Shown: piece by piece, positions 22,718 to 33,589 of the stretch
Layout: the number at the start of each line of letters is the position of its first letter
How positions within the stretch are numbered: the stretch's first letter is position 1
Notes under the pieces: model-generated
Seen by the model: only the letters and a program-made list of their open reading frames with translations
Database searches by the model: none
Told to the model about the DNA's origin: nothing
Assembly: GCA_030068075.1 (NCBI GenBank)
Contig: CM057826.1
Span: forward strand, 45,538,558-45,602,557
Origin: Paguma larvata
Lineage: Eukaryota > Chordata > Mammalia > Carnivora > Viverridae
Direction: 5' to 3'
Length of the DNA: 64,000 nt
Translations under genes and position numbers: made by a program

Positions 22718-22915
22718 TGGTCCTCAAAGTCTGGCCTCTGGATCTGTAGCCTCATCAGTGCCTGGGAATTTATTAGAAATGCAAATTCTCAGGCTCCCCA
22801 TCCCAGACTGTCTGCAATGGAAACTCTAGGGGTGGAGAGGGCAGCCATCTGTGTTTTAATAAACCCTCCAGTAGAATCTGATTCCTGTTCAAGTTTCAGA
22901 ACCACTGGTCTAGTC
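22718..22915 (+). mobile_element. MER5A-like hAT-Charlie fossil, near full length
   Basis: GTGGTCCTCAAAGTCTGGCC, GAAATGCAAATTCTCAGGC, CCCCATCCCAGACTG, and the end TCAGAACCACTGGTC. Complementary ends (GTGGTCCTCAAA / AGAACCACTGG) are visible. Confidence 0.78.
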
Positions 22916-23520
22916 CAAGTCAGAGCCCTAATGTTTCTCAAAAGCACATCTGGCATTGAGTAGGGGGATGGGGTGGGAGTAAGGAGAGTGGGGAGAGATA
23001 TGGAAAGGGAAGAGGGAAGGCAGAATGTGAACCTGGGGAAGAAAAACAATCAGGGCTCATACTGAGCTTCAGGTACTGACGTCAATATGAATACTTTTAT
23101 CTCTTTCATATATGACTTTGTTGAAAATATCATTTTTATGCTATTTTTTTTGTATTTAAAAACCTTGTGGCAAGCAGACTTCCTTAGAACAGAGAAAGAG
23201 GTCCCTCATGCTGCAGAGGGTCTCTGCTCAGCCCTCCCCCAGTGACATCCCTTTTCATAGGGACAAGGGAACATGCCAACCTGGGATCCAAGACCTTCCA
23301 GACTCTGCTCTGCCTTTGGGGTCCCAGAACCGCCTGCCCAAATATGCCCAAGCCTATTTCCCAGGCCTGTGTTGCTGGCCTCTTGCCCAGGACCATCTTC
23401 TGGAAGGCAGATTGTGCCACCTGTGTGCACTATAGTCCCAAGAAGTCATGCATTGTAAATAACTTCTAATTTTTTTTAAATGTAAGTATTCTATATATTA
23501 TGGTATTCTGACATTAAAAA
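22916..23520. other. Unique sequence
   Basis: Includes a G/A-rich strip (about 22965-23040) and overlapping open frames at 23184-23470 in both strands. Mutual overlap and lack of domains argue against coding. Confidence 0.4.
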
Positions 23521-23524
23521 AAAA

Positions 23525-24110
23525 CTTTCTGGCTGGAGGGAGACTGTCTCTACAGAGGCAAGCCAGTTCCTAGAGAAAGCAAAGGGCCCAACTCTTTGCA
23601 TACTTTTGACATGCAAACAAACCAATCTTGAGTTTATACTCCAAACACCTCCTTATCTCACTCTTACACACTATGCCCTAAATCATCCCAGGGCCAGGTG
23701 CCAAGTGACTGGAGACCATTTCTATAGCTTAGAGCCCTCAGGAATTATTCAAAATAACCAATCCCGGACTGTTAACCGGGTCCTGGGTCCTGCCTTACCC
23801 TTCCTGAGAAAACTGCAATAAAGGCCATGTCAGTCTAAGCTCTCCCTCTCATTCCCGTATTTTGCTTCCTGACCACCCTGGTGTTTTTCCCTGTGGGCCT
23901 GCATACCATACAGTGACTCCTTTTTCGGGCTCTGAGAGCATCATAAACCTTGCAAGCCTCACTCTCATAATCTCCTTGCAATAGCCAACACGTGCATTCT
24001 TAAAACAGGAAGGGGGGGTTGCACAGGGCCAGCAGAACCTAGAAATGTTGACTGGAGTGTTCACACATGGGCACACAAGGTCCCTCACAGTGTAGGATGT
24101 GCCCAAGCTG
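23525..24110 (+). mobile_element. Probable class I ERV (gammaretrovirus-like) solo LTR
   Basis: LTR-like arrangement: ACATGCAAACAAACCAATC and ATAACCAATCCC (CCAAT boxes), then GCAATAAAGGCC (AATAAA at 23817-23822), then a CT/GT-rich U5-like tail (GTGTTTTTCCCTGTGGGCC, CATCATAAACCTTGC). No gag/pol/env beside it. Ends are not mapped. Class assignment is by resemblance and may be wrong. Confidence 0.5.
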
Positions 24111-24644
24111 GAAAGAGCAGCCTGTGGCCCTGGGTTGAAGCAACATGAACGTCCATGGTCCAGGCTCTAAACTCCAAAGAGTCTAAGAACCTTAAATTTA
24201 GACCTGGCCCTTCGAGTCATTATGAAGGTGTATTTGTCAAGATAGAAAGAAAAGATAAAACCAACTCTAATTAACAGTTTGTTCACTTGACTTATAACAT
24301 TAAATCTTTACACACTCCATTTGTACTATTGCTTCAGGTGCCCAAAGGTTAGGAGAGAACCTGGTTACAGGGTAGGAAAAGTCAATGGGTTTGGTTTGGT
24401 TGGTTGCTTGTGATGCAACTAAAACTAAAATTTTATTTTATTTTATTTTTTATTTTATGCAATAGTAGAACGTTTTCCCATCTATCTTGAGGAAGAGTGA
24501 ATATCTAGAAGAAATTAAAACATTTCCGCATTCCTTCCACCTTGTCATTTTACTTCTAAGGAAGAGTAAAACTACTTTTGTGTCTTCAAAAATTTAAAGT
24601 CAAGTTCTAATAAATTAATCGGTTCTTCAGAGGACCTGTGTGGA
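24111..24644. other. Unique sequence with (TTTTA)n tract
   Basis: A TTTTATTTTATTTTATTTT tract lies at about 24430-24460. Otherwise nothing recognised. Confidence 0.45.
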
Positions 24645-24725
24645 ATTCCATTATTAGGACAGGAATTTTGTCTTATTTATCACTGTATCCTTAGTGTCTA
24701 CCCAAGAGCCTGGCACGGAATATGT
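24645..24725 (+). mobile_element. LINE-2 3' terminal fragment, plus strand
   Basis: GACAGGAATTTTGTCTTATT, ACTGTATCCTTAGTGTC and GAGCCTGGCACGGAATATG match the last part of L2. Confidence 0.65.
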
Positions 24726-24745
24726 TCCTTTTTTCCCTTCCTAAT

Positions 24746-24784
24746 CCATCATCATCATTATCATCATCATCATCATTATTATTC
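24746..24784. repeat. (CAT)n microsatellite
   Basis: CATCATCATTATCATCATC-type run, with ATT interruptions. Confidence 0.9.
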
Positions 24785-25930
24785 AAATCACTTTCAAGAT
24801 AAAACTGACAAGTAAAAACCTGTGTATATATACAACTCATGAGCTTATGAATAGTATATACCCTACACAGATCACTACCATCACTACCATCAAAGGCCAT
24901 AAACCTGTCCATCACCTCGAAAAGTTTCCTTCCACCCCCTTATATTATTATTTGTGTGTATGTGGTAAGAACATTGAATATAAGATCTGCTGTCTTAGCA
25001 GATTTTAAGTATAGAATACAGTATTGTTACCTAGGCACTATACTGTAGAGTGGATCTCCAGAACGTATTTATCTTGTATAATTGAAAATCTGTACCCTTT
25101 GACCAACACTTTCCCATTTTACCTCTCCCCCCAAGCCCTGGAAACCACATTCTATTTCTATGAGTTGGATTATTTAAAAAAATCTTTTTAATGCTTTATT
25201 TAGTTTTGAGAGCGAGAAAGAGAGTATGAGCAGGGGAGGGGCAGAAAAAGAAACACGGAATCTGAAGCAGGCTCCAGACCCTGAGCTGTCAGCACAGAAC
25301 CTGATGTGGGCTCATGAACCAAACTCACGAACCATGAGATCATGACCAGAGCTGAAGTTGGACACTTAACTGACTGAGCCACCCCGGTGCTCTGAGTTTG
25401 ATTATTTTAGATTCCACATAGTAGTAAACTCATACAGTATTTGTTTTTCTGTGTCTGGCTTATTTCTCTTAGAATAATGCTCCCCTGATCTATGCATATT
25501 GCTGCAAATAACAGGATTTCTTTCTCTTTTATGGGTAAATAATATTCCATTCTCTGTATATATCATATTATCTTTATCTGTTCATCCAGTGATGGACACT
25601 TAGGTTGTTTTCATATCTTGGTTACTGTGAATAATATTACAGGTATCTCTTTGAGATTCAGACTTCAATTCCTTTGTATATATATCCAGAAGTGGCATCG
25701 CTGAATCATATAGTAGATCTGTTTAATTTTTTGAGGACCCTCCATACTGTTTGCCACAATGGCTGTATGAATTTACATTCCCTTTTCTCCACATTCTTGC
25801 CAACACTTGTTATTTCTTGTTTGTGTTGTTGTTGTTGTCATCGTTAATAATAGTTATCATAACAGATGTGAAATAATAGCTCATTGTCATTTTGATTTGC
25901 ATTTCTCTGATGATTAGTGATATTCTTGAT
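24785..25930 (-). mobile_element. LINE-1 3' end, minus strand, split by a SINE
   Basis: Reversed L1MA/MB-like 3' UTR: TCCATCACCTCGAAAAGTTT, AGAACATTGAATATAAGATC, ACTATACTGTAGAGTGG. Then past the SINE the ORF2 end: TGGACACTTAGGTTG, AATTTTTTGAGGACCCTCC, TGATTTGCATTTCTCTGATG. 5'-truncated at about 25930 and decayed. Confidence 0.85.
25176..25392 (-). mobile_element. Carnivore SINE, minus strand, inside L1
   Basis: Reversed felid SINE with GAGCAGGGGAGGGGCAGAAA, CCTGAGCTGTCAGCACAG, CTGACTGAGCCACC. Duplications TGAGTTGGATTATTT (25161-25175) and TGAGTTTGATTATTT (25393-25407). Confidence 0.95.
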
Positions 25931-26440
25931 AAATGTTTATTGAATAAATGAAAGAAAAACAAATCACTGAAGGAACCAGTTAAAAAAATCAATTTCCCAA
26001 ATTATATAAAGTGTACCTTAACAATCATTTATTGCTCCACTGATGTATGCTAGGTAGGAGACACCCAGACAAGGAAGGCACCAAACCCATCCTTGAAGAA
26101 TTTACAGTTTGGGGGTAAATTATATGATTTCCACAGGAGATGGCTAAGGCACTACTGTTCATCTTGTCGTTCCAGAGCAACTGTTTATCAGAGTTTTTGT
26201 ATTTAAAAGTCACTGAAAACCGTGTGGTAACATTTCCAAGGGGACTAAGTGGGCAAGGCCCCTGAATGTTGGCAAACTAGTCATAGACACTAAGGTTACT
26301 CTTATCTAGAAGAAATCTCAGTTCATTTGCTCATTTCAGGTGTGGACGAGAGTGTTAGTTGCATGTGAAAGTATCATAAAAACGGAGATGCCACATTTCT
26401 ATGCCCAGGACTTATTTCACATTGTTCTCTTACTTCATTT
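25931..26440. other. Unique sequence
   Basis: No family recognised between the L1 and the next SINE. Confidence 0.45.
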
Positions 26441-26455
26441 TAGAAATGTGATCCC

Positions 26456-26668
26456 GCTGGGCGCCTGGGTGGCTCAGTTAGTTGAGCGTCCGACTTCAGC
26501 TCAGGTCATGATCTCGCGGTTTGTGCGTTCGAGCCCCGTGTCGGGCTCTGTGCTGACAGTTCAGAGCCTGGAGCCTGCTTCGGATTCTGTGTCTCCCTCT
26601 CTCTCTGCCCCTCCCTAGCTCACTCTCTCTCTGTCTCTCTCAGAAATAAATAAATATTAAAAAAAAAA
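26456..26668 (+). mobile_element. Young-looking felid SINE, plus strand
   Basis: The copy closest to the felid consensus here: GGGCGCCTGGGTGGCTCAG, B box GTTCGAGCCCC (about 26528-26538), GACAGTTCAGAGCCTGGAGC, CT stretch, AAATAAATAAATATTAAAA tail. Duplications TTAGAAATGTGATCCC (26440-26455) and TTAGAAGTGTGATCCC (26669-26684) differ at one base, as in a fairly recent insertion. Confidence 0.97.
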
Positions 26669-26684
26669 TTAGAAGTGTGATCCC

Positions 26685-27750
26685 ACAGCTGCAAATAAGA
26701 CAGGGTTACTGCTCAGACATTTATTCCTTATGAGATCATCAAAGAGAAACTAACAAAGAATGTCTGCACTTTGTCCATTTTACAGTCATCTTCTGTTGCC
26801 CTGTCATTAGGGGATCCCAGCGAGGAAGTCATGAACAGTGTAAGCTGGTGTTTTTACTAAGCTTTCTGCAAAATTCCAGGACTTAACAAGCCTGATAGGG
26901 TAGAAAGGCATTTTCTATACACTGGCTTGTACACCACAGGTGTTTTCCTGCATGAAACTCTGCAAGGCGCAGTTACCCAAAAGGCCAGAGCTGCAATTTA
27001 TGGTCTATAAGACAGATCAACACCACAAAGTAAATGTGCCACCAACAGGTGATGAAATAAGTGGATCATGTTTGTGGCAATGCCATCAATGAAAATTCTT
27101 CACATTTTTCTGATTACAATATAAGCCAATAAAAGTATTCAGCAAGCAGAGGGAAATTGTACTAGTCAGCAAATTTCTCAGGAAACACCCACACGGAATT
27201 TTAAATAAGCTTCGAATTCAACAAAAAATTGCCTTTTCCTAAGTTATTTCCTTGCATACAATGAAAAGTATTTTTAAAATTGTGTTTAAAATCAGACTAT
27301 GAGTAGATAACATGACCAGATTTGTCAGACCAGATGACAGAGCTGATTAGCTGACATTGGAGTTCCACATTTGGCCAACCTCTGTCAATTTGCTAAAATG
27401 GAGAAAGTTTTATAAAGTTTGCTTATTACGTTAAACTGCAATAACTTCATCACTTTATAAAATTATTATGCTACACGGATCTTCATTTTTATGAAAAGCA
27501 TCCAGCATCTTCAATGCCTGAGGCAATGACTGTCATCATAATACCTAAGAAAATCTAGTCCTACCTAGAGGCAGCCCCTGACACATGTACACTCAGTGCT
27601 TATAAGTTTCCTTCTGAACCATATATTCTAAGATTTTACATTTTTAAGTAATCTATACTGTGCATGGGCAACAGGAAAGTTCAAATTCAATGTAAGACAC
27701 TGTGAAAAGATTGACCTAAATGGGGGGAGGGCTCTCTGTAATGGAACTGT
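26685..27750. other. Unique block, candidate conserved noncoding element at 27090-27680
   Basis: No transposon recognised. From about 27090, AT-rich text with HOX/PBX-like motifs (TGATTACAATATAAGCC, GCCAATAAAAGTATTC) and TAATTA-type cores. No frame of note. Confidence 0.42.
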
Positions 27751-27762
27751 AGAATCAGCAAA

Positions 27763-27961
27763 GGGAGCCTGGGTGGCTCAGTCAGTGAAGTGTCTGACTC
27801 TTGGTTTCAGCTCAGGTCACCTCAGAACTCATGAGTTCAAGCGCCACGTCGGACTCTGTGCTGATAGCACAGAGCCTGCTTAGGATTCTGTCCACCTCTT
27901 TTTTTGCCTCTCCCCTGCTCACACTCTCTGTCTCAAAAGTAAATAAACATTAAAAAAAAAA
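27763..27961 (+). mobile_element. Carnivore SINE, plus strand, diverged
   Basis: GGGAGCCTGGGTGGCTCAGT head; GTCGGACTCTGTGCTGATAG body. Imperfect duplications AGAATCAGCAA (27751-27761) and AGATTCAACAA (27962-27972). Confidence 0.9.
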
Positions 27962-27974
27962 AGATTCAACAACA

Positions 27975-28515
27975 AATTGGTGTTTTGAAGAGCATTTCTC
28001 CATAGTGTCCCTTGATGTTACTAGACAAGGTAGATGAATTCTAGGCATCCATAATTAGGAATTATAATATTCTCCCCATGGGAAAATGTCTTCTAAGATT
28101 CATACAAATGACGTATAGTTTGGGACACAGTATATTTGTATATAGGTTGAAGACAAGTTCTAGTAATGTTAAGACTTCTTTGTGAAGTATACTTAGTGGC
28201 CTTTCTGGCAGAAAGAGTAAATTCTCTGGTGAGAGTGGAAAGGACCCACTTAAAATGAAGACAGGAACAAATTTCCATACAGTCTACTTTTGGTTGTTGT
28301 TGAAGTATGCTCCATGTTGAGTGGTGTGCTCCACAATGAAAATATTCACTTACAGGAACATTGCTCTAACTCCTATATCAGGAGCCAAACAGGCCGATGA
28401 TAAAAATCTGAGGATGCCAAAGTCACTCATGCAAGTGTCCCAAACTTAACAGCCAAATGTAGAATAGCCCTAACTCTTGGTGTAGAATAGACAAAATGCC
28501 CTAGCCCTTTCACTA
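27975..28515. other. Unique sequence
   Basis: No repeat or gene recognised. Confidence 0.4.
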
Positions 28516-28960
28516 TGCTAGGAGTCAGCACAGAATGGTGAAAAAGAACAGACTCTAGGATCCCTCCCTTATTAGCTGTGTGACCTTCAGCTTTTTTTTT
28601 TTAAAGTTTATTGAGAGAGAGAGAGAGAGAGTGAGAGAGTGAGCACATGCAGGGGAGGGGCAGAGAGAGAGAGAGGAAGAGAGAATCCCAAGCAGGCTCT
28701 GTGCTGTCAGCGTGGAGATCAACATGGGGCTGGAGCCCACAAACCATGAGATCATGACCTGAGCTAAACCAAGAGTTGGCCGTTTAGCCGACTTAGCCAC
28801 CCATGTGGCTTCAGCCTTCTTGCTGTGAAGTGGGATTATTAATAGTGTCTATCTCCTTGGGTTGTTGTAGGAATGAAATTAGTTATTACTTTCATTGTGC
28901 TTAGCATAGTACCCAGCACATAGTCAAAATTCAATAGTGGTGCAACAAATATTATTATAT
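28516..28960 (+). mobile_element. MIR SINE, plus strand, split by a younger SINE
   Basis: Left part: AAAGAACAGACTCTAGGATC, TTAGCTGTGTGACCTTCAG. Right part resumes at CTTGCTGTGAAGTGGGATT, TTGGGTTGTTGTAGGAATG, ending AGTACCCAGCACATAG. The halves together make one MIR in order. Confidence 0.85.
28592..28808 (-). mobile_element. Carnivore SINE, minus strand, inside MIR
   Basis: Starts with a T run, then GA repeats, GCAGGGGAGGGGCAGAGA, TGTGCTGTCAGCGTGGAG, GACTTAGCCACCC. Short flanking duplication CTTCAGC (28585-28591 and 28809-28815). Confidence 0.92.
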
Positions 28961-29114
28961 TTAGTAGTATTATTTTCCCATATAATCATTCTCCTAACAC
29001 AATCTCTCAACCAAAAAGACTGACAAGTTATAAATTTTAACTCCTTCAAAAATCACGGATAAAATAACTTCACTTGCTATAAAAAAATGGAATCATAACA
29101 CTAGAGCAAATCTG

Positions 29115-29182
29115 TGTGCGTGTGTGTATGTATGTGTGTATATATATATATATACATATATATACATCATATGTATATATAT
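29115..29182. repeat. TG/TA compound microsatellite
   Basis: GTGTGCGTGTGTGTATG then TA-rich runs to ATATATGG. About 68 bp. Confidence 0.88.
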
Positions 29183-29600
29183 GGTTTACCTTTTGGCAGC
29201 CTTTGCGCCTTTGCTTTTCCAGTGCCCCATAAATAAAATTAAAACAAACCAGTCCATTAAATAAACATAGAAGACAGGACACACTGCTTGCTTTGAACCC
29301 ATTTTATCACTGAATGCTAACATAGAGGGCTAGATCATGGCTTGCTGTCACGCAAATATAGCTAGTTAAGAAATCCGCAGACCCAATACCCTTGTCAGGC
29401 TGCTATAAAGGAACACGCTCCTGATCTCCTTCTGTGGTGCAGAGAGGGCATTCTCAAGTTCTTTCTTTATGAAGGAAGCATTCTCACTCTCCATGTACTG
29501 CCAGATTGCTTTTAGGTAGTAGGGATGGACAACATCCACAGAGCCTAACTCTTGCCAACACCAAGTACCTATAAGAGGCCTGGCTGAGGACCAGCGTCAG
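29183..29600. other. Unique sequence
   Basis: No feature recognised. Confidence 0.4.
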
Positions 29601-29850
29601 TGTGGCTTTTCAGGACCAGAGGCTCTGGGGCAGAAGATGAAATGCGGGCTATTGGGTCAGAGGACTTGAATTCAAATTCAGGATCTATCCCTTAAGGGCT
29701 AGGTGTCCTTCGATAAGTTATTCTCCATGGCCCAGCATTCCCATCTAACGTAAAACTGTGAATGGAAATGGCACCCACAGTCAACCTGAATCCAGGGAAG
29801 TGCTCAGCCAAGTGACTGGTACCTAGTCAGTGTCAAAATAAGTTCCGGGA
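29601..29850 (+). mobile_element. MIR SINE, plus strand, diverged
   Basis: GGACTTGAATTCAAATTCAG, CTAGGTGTCCTTCGATAAG and ACTGGTACCTAGTCAGTG fit MIR order. Confidence 0.6.
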
Positions 29851-30004
29851 TCTCACATGCACCACATCAGCCTTTGACCTTGTGGTCCAACCAAGATTCC
29901 CATGACAGGCTGCATTCACATGATTATAAAACAGTTACAGAACCGTTTACAAATTATATCCAGATTCAAAGTTCATTTGAGGATGGAAGGACAGGGAAGC
30001 AGTT

Positions 30005-30135
30005 ATTGATTATGTCTTACAAATAAAGAAACCAGGTGGTTGACTCTTTGAGACCTCAAAACTAGTTAGCAGTAGGGCTAGAACTTGATTCCAAGCATTG
30101 TGACCAGAACTTTTTCCACTCTAAACCTATAACTT
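30005..30135 (-). mobile_element. MIR SINE fragment, minus strand
   Basis: AACTAGTTAGCAGTAGGGC, TAGAACTTGATTCCAAGC and AACTTTTTCCACTCTAAACC match reversed MIR. Confidence 0.6.
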
Positions 30136-30284
30136 ATCACATCTTCACCAAATATGACTTTGCTTCCTGACATTTGTGCTAAGAGTGGTGTCTTATCGTC
30201 CTTCAAAGCTCAAGTCCTAGAAGAAGGAAAATACAGATACGGAATCAACCAGCACATTAAGAACAGTGTTCACTTGCCTGTGTG

Positions 30285-30475
30285 AGATATGACTTCGTGC
30301 TCTACATGGGAGATCATATTTCATCTTCACCACACACCAATGAGAAAGATGCTGCTTAGAGCCCCATTTTCTATGATAAGAACACTAAGGCTCAGAGAGG
30401 CTAATGTGTTCCCCAGTGGCACACAATCACAAGAGCCAGAATTTAAATCCAAGTCTTTCTGGATTTCAGGATTCT
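30285..30475 (-). mobile_element. MIR SINE, minus strand
   Basis: CCCCATTTTCTATGATAAG, CTAAGGCTCAGAGAGGCTAA, GTGGCACACAATCACAAGAG and GAATTTAAATCCAAGTC follow reversed MIR order. Confidence 0.78.
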
Positions 30476-30649
30476 TAATCAAAATGTATTAAATCTCACA
30501 TGCCTCTAGTGTGTGGTTGTCCTTTCTGGCCGCCTCCCACTAGTATGGTCTCCATTACTTCTCAGTAAAGATCCATGGAGGGAATACCTTGGGGCAGAGT
30601 GTATTTTCCAAATATGATCACTATCCTATCTCTTATTCCACATTTTCCT

Positions 30650-30985
30650 TTTTTCAGTGTGACCTGATACTTTCCCCATTTAGTGGTGAACCTATGTTCC
30701 CTCCACTCAAACCTGGGTGGACTTTGTGTCTGATTCAACCAGAAGCGCCATCATGGCAGAAGTGATTCGGTGTTACTTCCGTGGCTAGATCAGAAAATGT
30801 CGTGTACTGCTGCCTTGTTCTATGAAGAAGCTTGCTCTAGGGACTCAGCCACCATACTGTGAGACAATCCAAACTGGCACATTCTTTGCAACCAGACGGT
30901 CCATGGGTAAGGTATTCTGTCCTACAGCCAACATCAACCACTAGACATGAAAGGGAATCTACATTCCGATTGCTTTAAAATGTGT
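30650..30985 (+). mobile_element. ERVL-type LTR, 5' part
   Basis: Resembles an old ERVL/MaLR-class LTR: CCATTTAGTGGTGAACCTATG, CAAACCTGGGTGGACTTTG, ATCATGGCAGAAGTGATTC. The matching 3' end appears about 0.5 kb further on. Exact subfamily not assigned. Confidence 0.55.
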
Positions 30986-31509
30986 GCAAGATTTGTTTTA
31001 ATTGAATATAGTATGACATACAGACATGGAAATGACTGTCAAAGGAAGAAGCTTGCACTCACAAGTCCCTAGAAAAAGGAGGCATGGCCACACCATGCTG
31101 GAGGGCCACATGGGGAAGCTCCAGCATTGCTCAGGAGGCAGAGGGAGTAAGGGGAAAATGTGAGCAAGAATCTTTATTGTGGCTTTTGCAGAGGGAACGT
31201 ACAAAGTGGACTTAGAATTGGCTAGTCTGAATAATTTCATTGGGCTCAGGGTTATAAGAATTGTCTCTAGTTGTCTGGTACCTGCACTCGAGATGACTAG
31301 GGCAGGTCAGAGGCCAGGAGTACAAGAGTCTGATAAACCAGGTGGTTGGGGTATGGCCTCTGGATTGGTTAGTTTGCATATGATAGAGGCACTCTTGGGT
31401 GGGACAAGTGTCTGCTGTCTCTACTAATGAGCTAAGAGGGGAAAAGGCATGAGTCCCACAGATTATTCTAGCCCCAGCTATCAATTTAACCCCCAAATTA
31501 TAGTAATTC
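30986..31509. other. Unidentified 0.5-kb segment splitting an LTR
   Basis: GC-balanced, no recognised family and no clear flanking duplication. Contains ATGGCCACACCATGCTGGAG and AGGCAGAGGGAGTAAGG text. Could be an unrecognised LTR inserted into the older one, or simply sequence of the outer LTR I do not know. Confidence 0.4.
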
Positions 31510-31660
31510 CAGCTGAGGCTCCAGACAGTTTACAGCAGAGAAAACCGATTCTTATTATGCTCTGTCTGAATTCAAAATCATAAGTAGAGTAATCTGGTTG
31601 CTTTTTGCCACTATGTTTTAGATTGGCTTGTTATGCAGCAGTAGATAACCAAAACAAAGC
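31510..31660 (+). mobile_element. ERVL-type LTR, 3' part
   Basis: CTGTCTGAATTCAAAATCAT, then TGCCACTATGTTTTAGATTG and TTGTTATGCAGCAGTAGATA, a typical 3' terminus of this LTR class. Confidence 0.6.
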
Positions 31661-32300
31661 TTTGACTTGTATGATGATAGTTCTGCTCTAGTTTTTTTTT
31701 TTTTTTTTACCATGTGGAAAGGGGGATTCCTGATTATTCTGTGTCTCTTGGCATTACATTTTCACCAATTAGTGCTTATGAATGATATGAAAATGTGTTT
31801 ACATTACCTTTCCCTGTGTCTGAAGGAAGGGTTCACAGAAACGAGCGATGCTAATTTTTAAATATTCTCATGATATTTCCTCTGATTAAGAGACTAGCTG
31901 CAATTCCTAATTCTGTACTACCCAAGGCTGCCCCCATGAAAAACACGTATCCTGCCCTTCATTGGCAAAAAGAACAGCATTGCCTGCATTCATATAGTAC
32001 TTCAGCATTCATACACCAACGTTTATTTTTTTCTTACCAAAGGACCAATGGCAATTTCCCTAGTGGTAACAAATAAATAGAAACCTTAAATCTTAGCAGT
32101 TGATGCTACATAACATTTCTAAGACTTTGAGCTGTAACTGTGTAATTTCATTTACCTATAATTCAAAGTTTCATTGTCTTTTTTATGGAAAAAAAAATCT
32201 TTCAGACCGAGAAATACATAATGTACACAGAGAGACATTAAGTTTTTCACTGGAAAGACAAAATTCCTACCTAATAATCTATCACCTATTTCCCTAGCTC
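31661..32300. other. Unique sequence with poly-T run
   Basis: An approximately 19-base T run at about 31691-31709. The rest is unique with no convincing frame. Confidence 0.4.
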
Positions 32301-32895
32301 ATCCTTATTTGACATATTTAATGAAAATCACTGATGGCTCCTAGTATCATAAACTAATTTCTAAAACAAAACAGAGAAGTTATAGTACTTGCATACGTCA
32401 CATTGGAAGAAGGATGAAAACTTCACTTGAGACAGTTATTTTGTGATTTCAATAAGCATAGTTAAAATTTTAGCAACAGAGCAGGAAATCACCATATGCT
32501 CTGTTACTTCTAGGCTCAGATGCAGAACCTTGGATGTTGACAGAATTAACATATTAATTTGAGCTTTTCCTGGATGTTTCAGTTTGACTTTTGATATTTT
32601 TTCCCCAAAGACTTAAAAAAGAGTCTTTCATTTAAAATGCATTACTTAGGGAACTATTTTAATGATCTTACTTCCTTTCATTAAATGGGCAAAATCACAT
32701 TTCTTTGAAATATGATATCTGCCCAGAATTTGATTATTGAGTGGAGATCAGTAAGTTTGGGATGTATGGAACATCTGTCAGGAATTTTGGAAAGGAATCG
32801 CCAGCTCCATTCATGTGACATTTCTTATGAAAGCAGCAAAAACATTATAGCAGGAAGTAAAATTGAAGCTGTATCAATATGGCAGCTATGAAATG
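32301..32895. other. Repeat-free AT-rich block, candidate conserved noncoding element
   Basis: No transposon recognised. Motifs include GAATTAACATATTAATTTG and TTTTGATATTTTTTCC. No open frame. Confidence 0.4.
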
Positions 32896-32899
32896 CAGA

Positions 32900-33430
32900 G
32901 GGAAAAACTGGGCAACTTGTGGTAGCGTCCTAAATGCCCTACTTCGTGCTTTGCTCCCTCCACTCCTTACCAAATACCCCTCCACGTGTCCAGCCCTCAT
33001 GTGCAACTCTGATCGTATCATTCATTTCTTCACAGATCTTTATACCAGACAGTTACTAGGCAAAGTCCAGATGCCTAGATCTGCCATTTAAAATCCTGCA
33101 TGAGTAGCCTGGTTCTTGTCTGTAATCTCACATCCTGCAACCTGTACACTTTCTGTGATCCTTTGCCTCTACCAGCAAACTCCTCCTTCTCCCTGTACAT
33201 GCCCACCTCCAAGCCCGCGTGCCTGCCCTTTCCTTAGCCTGCAGTTAATACCCTTCTCAAGTTTTCCATCTGGAATTCCCCAAATCCCTTGTAAAATACT
33301 CCCTGATTTTTCCAATGAGATGTGACCTACTATGTGTGCTTATTTTTATATTTTTTATATACTCAGGAGGATTTATGTCGTATATATTGCATTATTCTTT
33401 ATCTTTCCATTTAATGATGTTTAAATATCA
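32900..33430 (+). mobile_element. LINE-2 3' region, plus strand
   Basis: L2 order: CTCTGATCGTATCATTCATT, AAATCCTGCATGAGTAGCC, TTTGCCTCTACCAGC, CATCTGGAATTCCCC, AAATACTCCCTGATTTTTCC. This explains the short open frames here. Confidence 0.75.
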
Positions 33431-33589
33431 ACTGAACACGTAGACCTCTTTTTCGTTTTTAATATGCATGTCTTTATTCAATGATTTTTCAAGAATAAGT
33501 GAGGAATGCTATTCCTTTTTTCACCTTAATTAAAGATGAAACTAAAGTCTTAGAGAAAATTGAGGGCGCTGAGAAGAGGGCTGCTCTGT

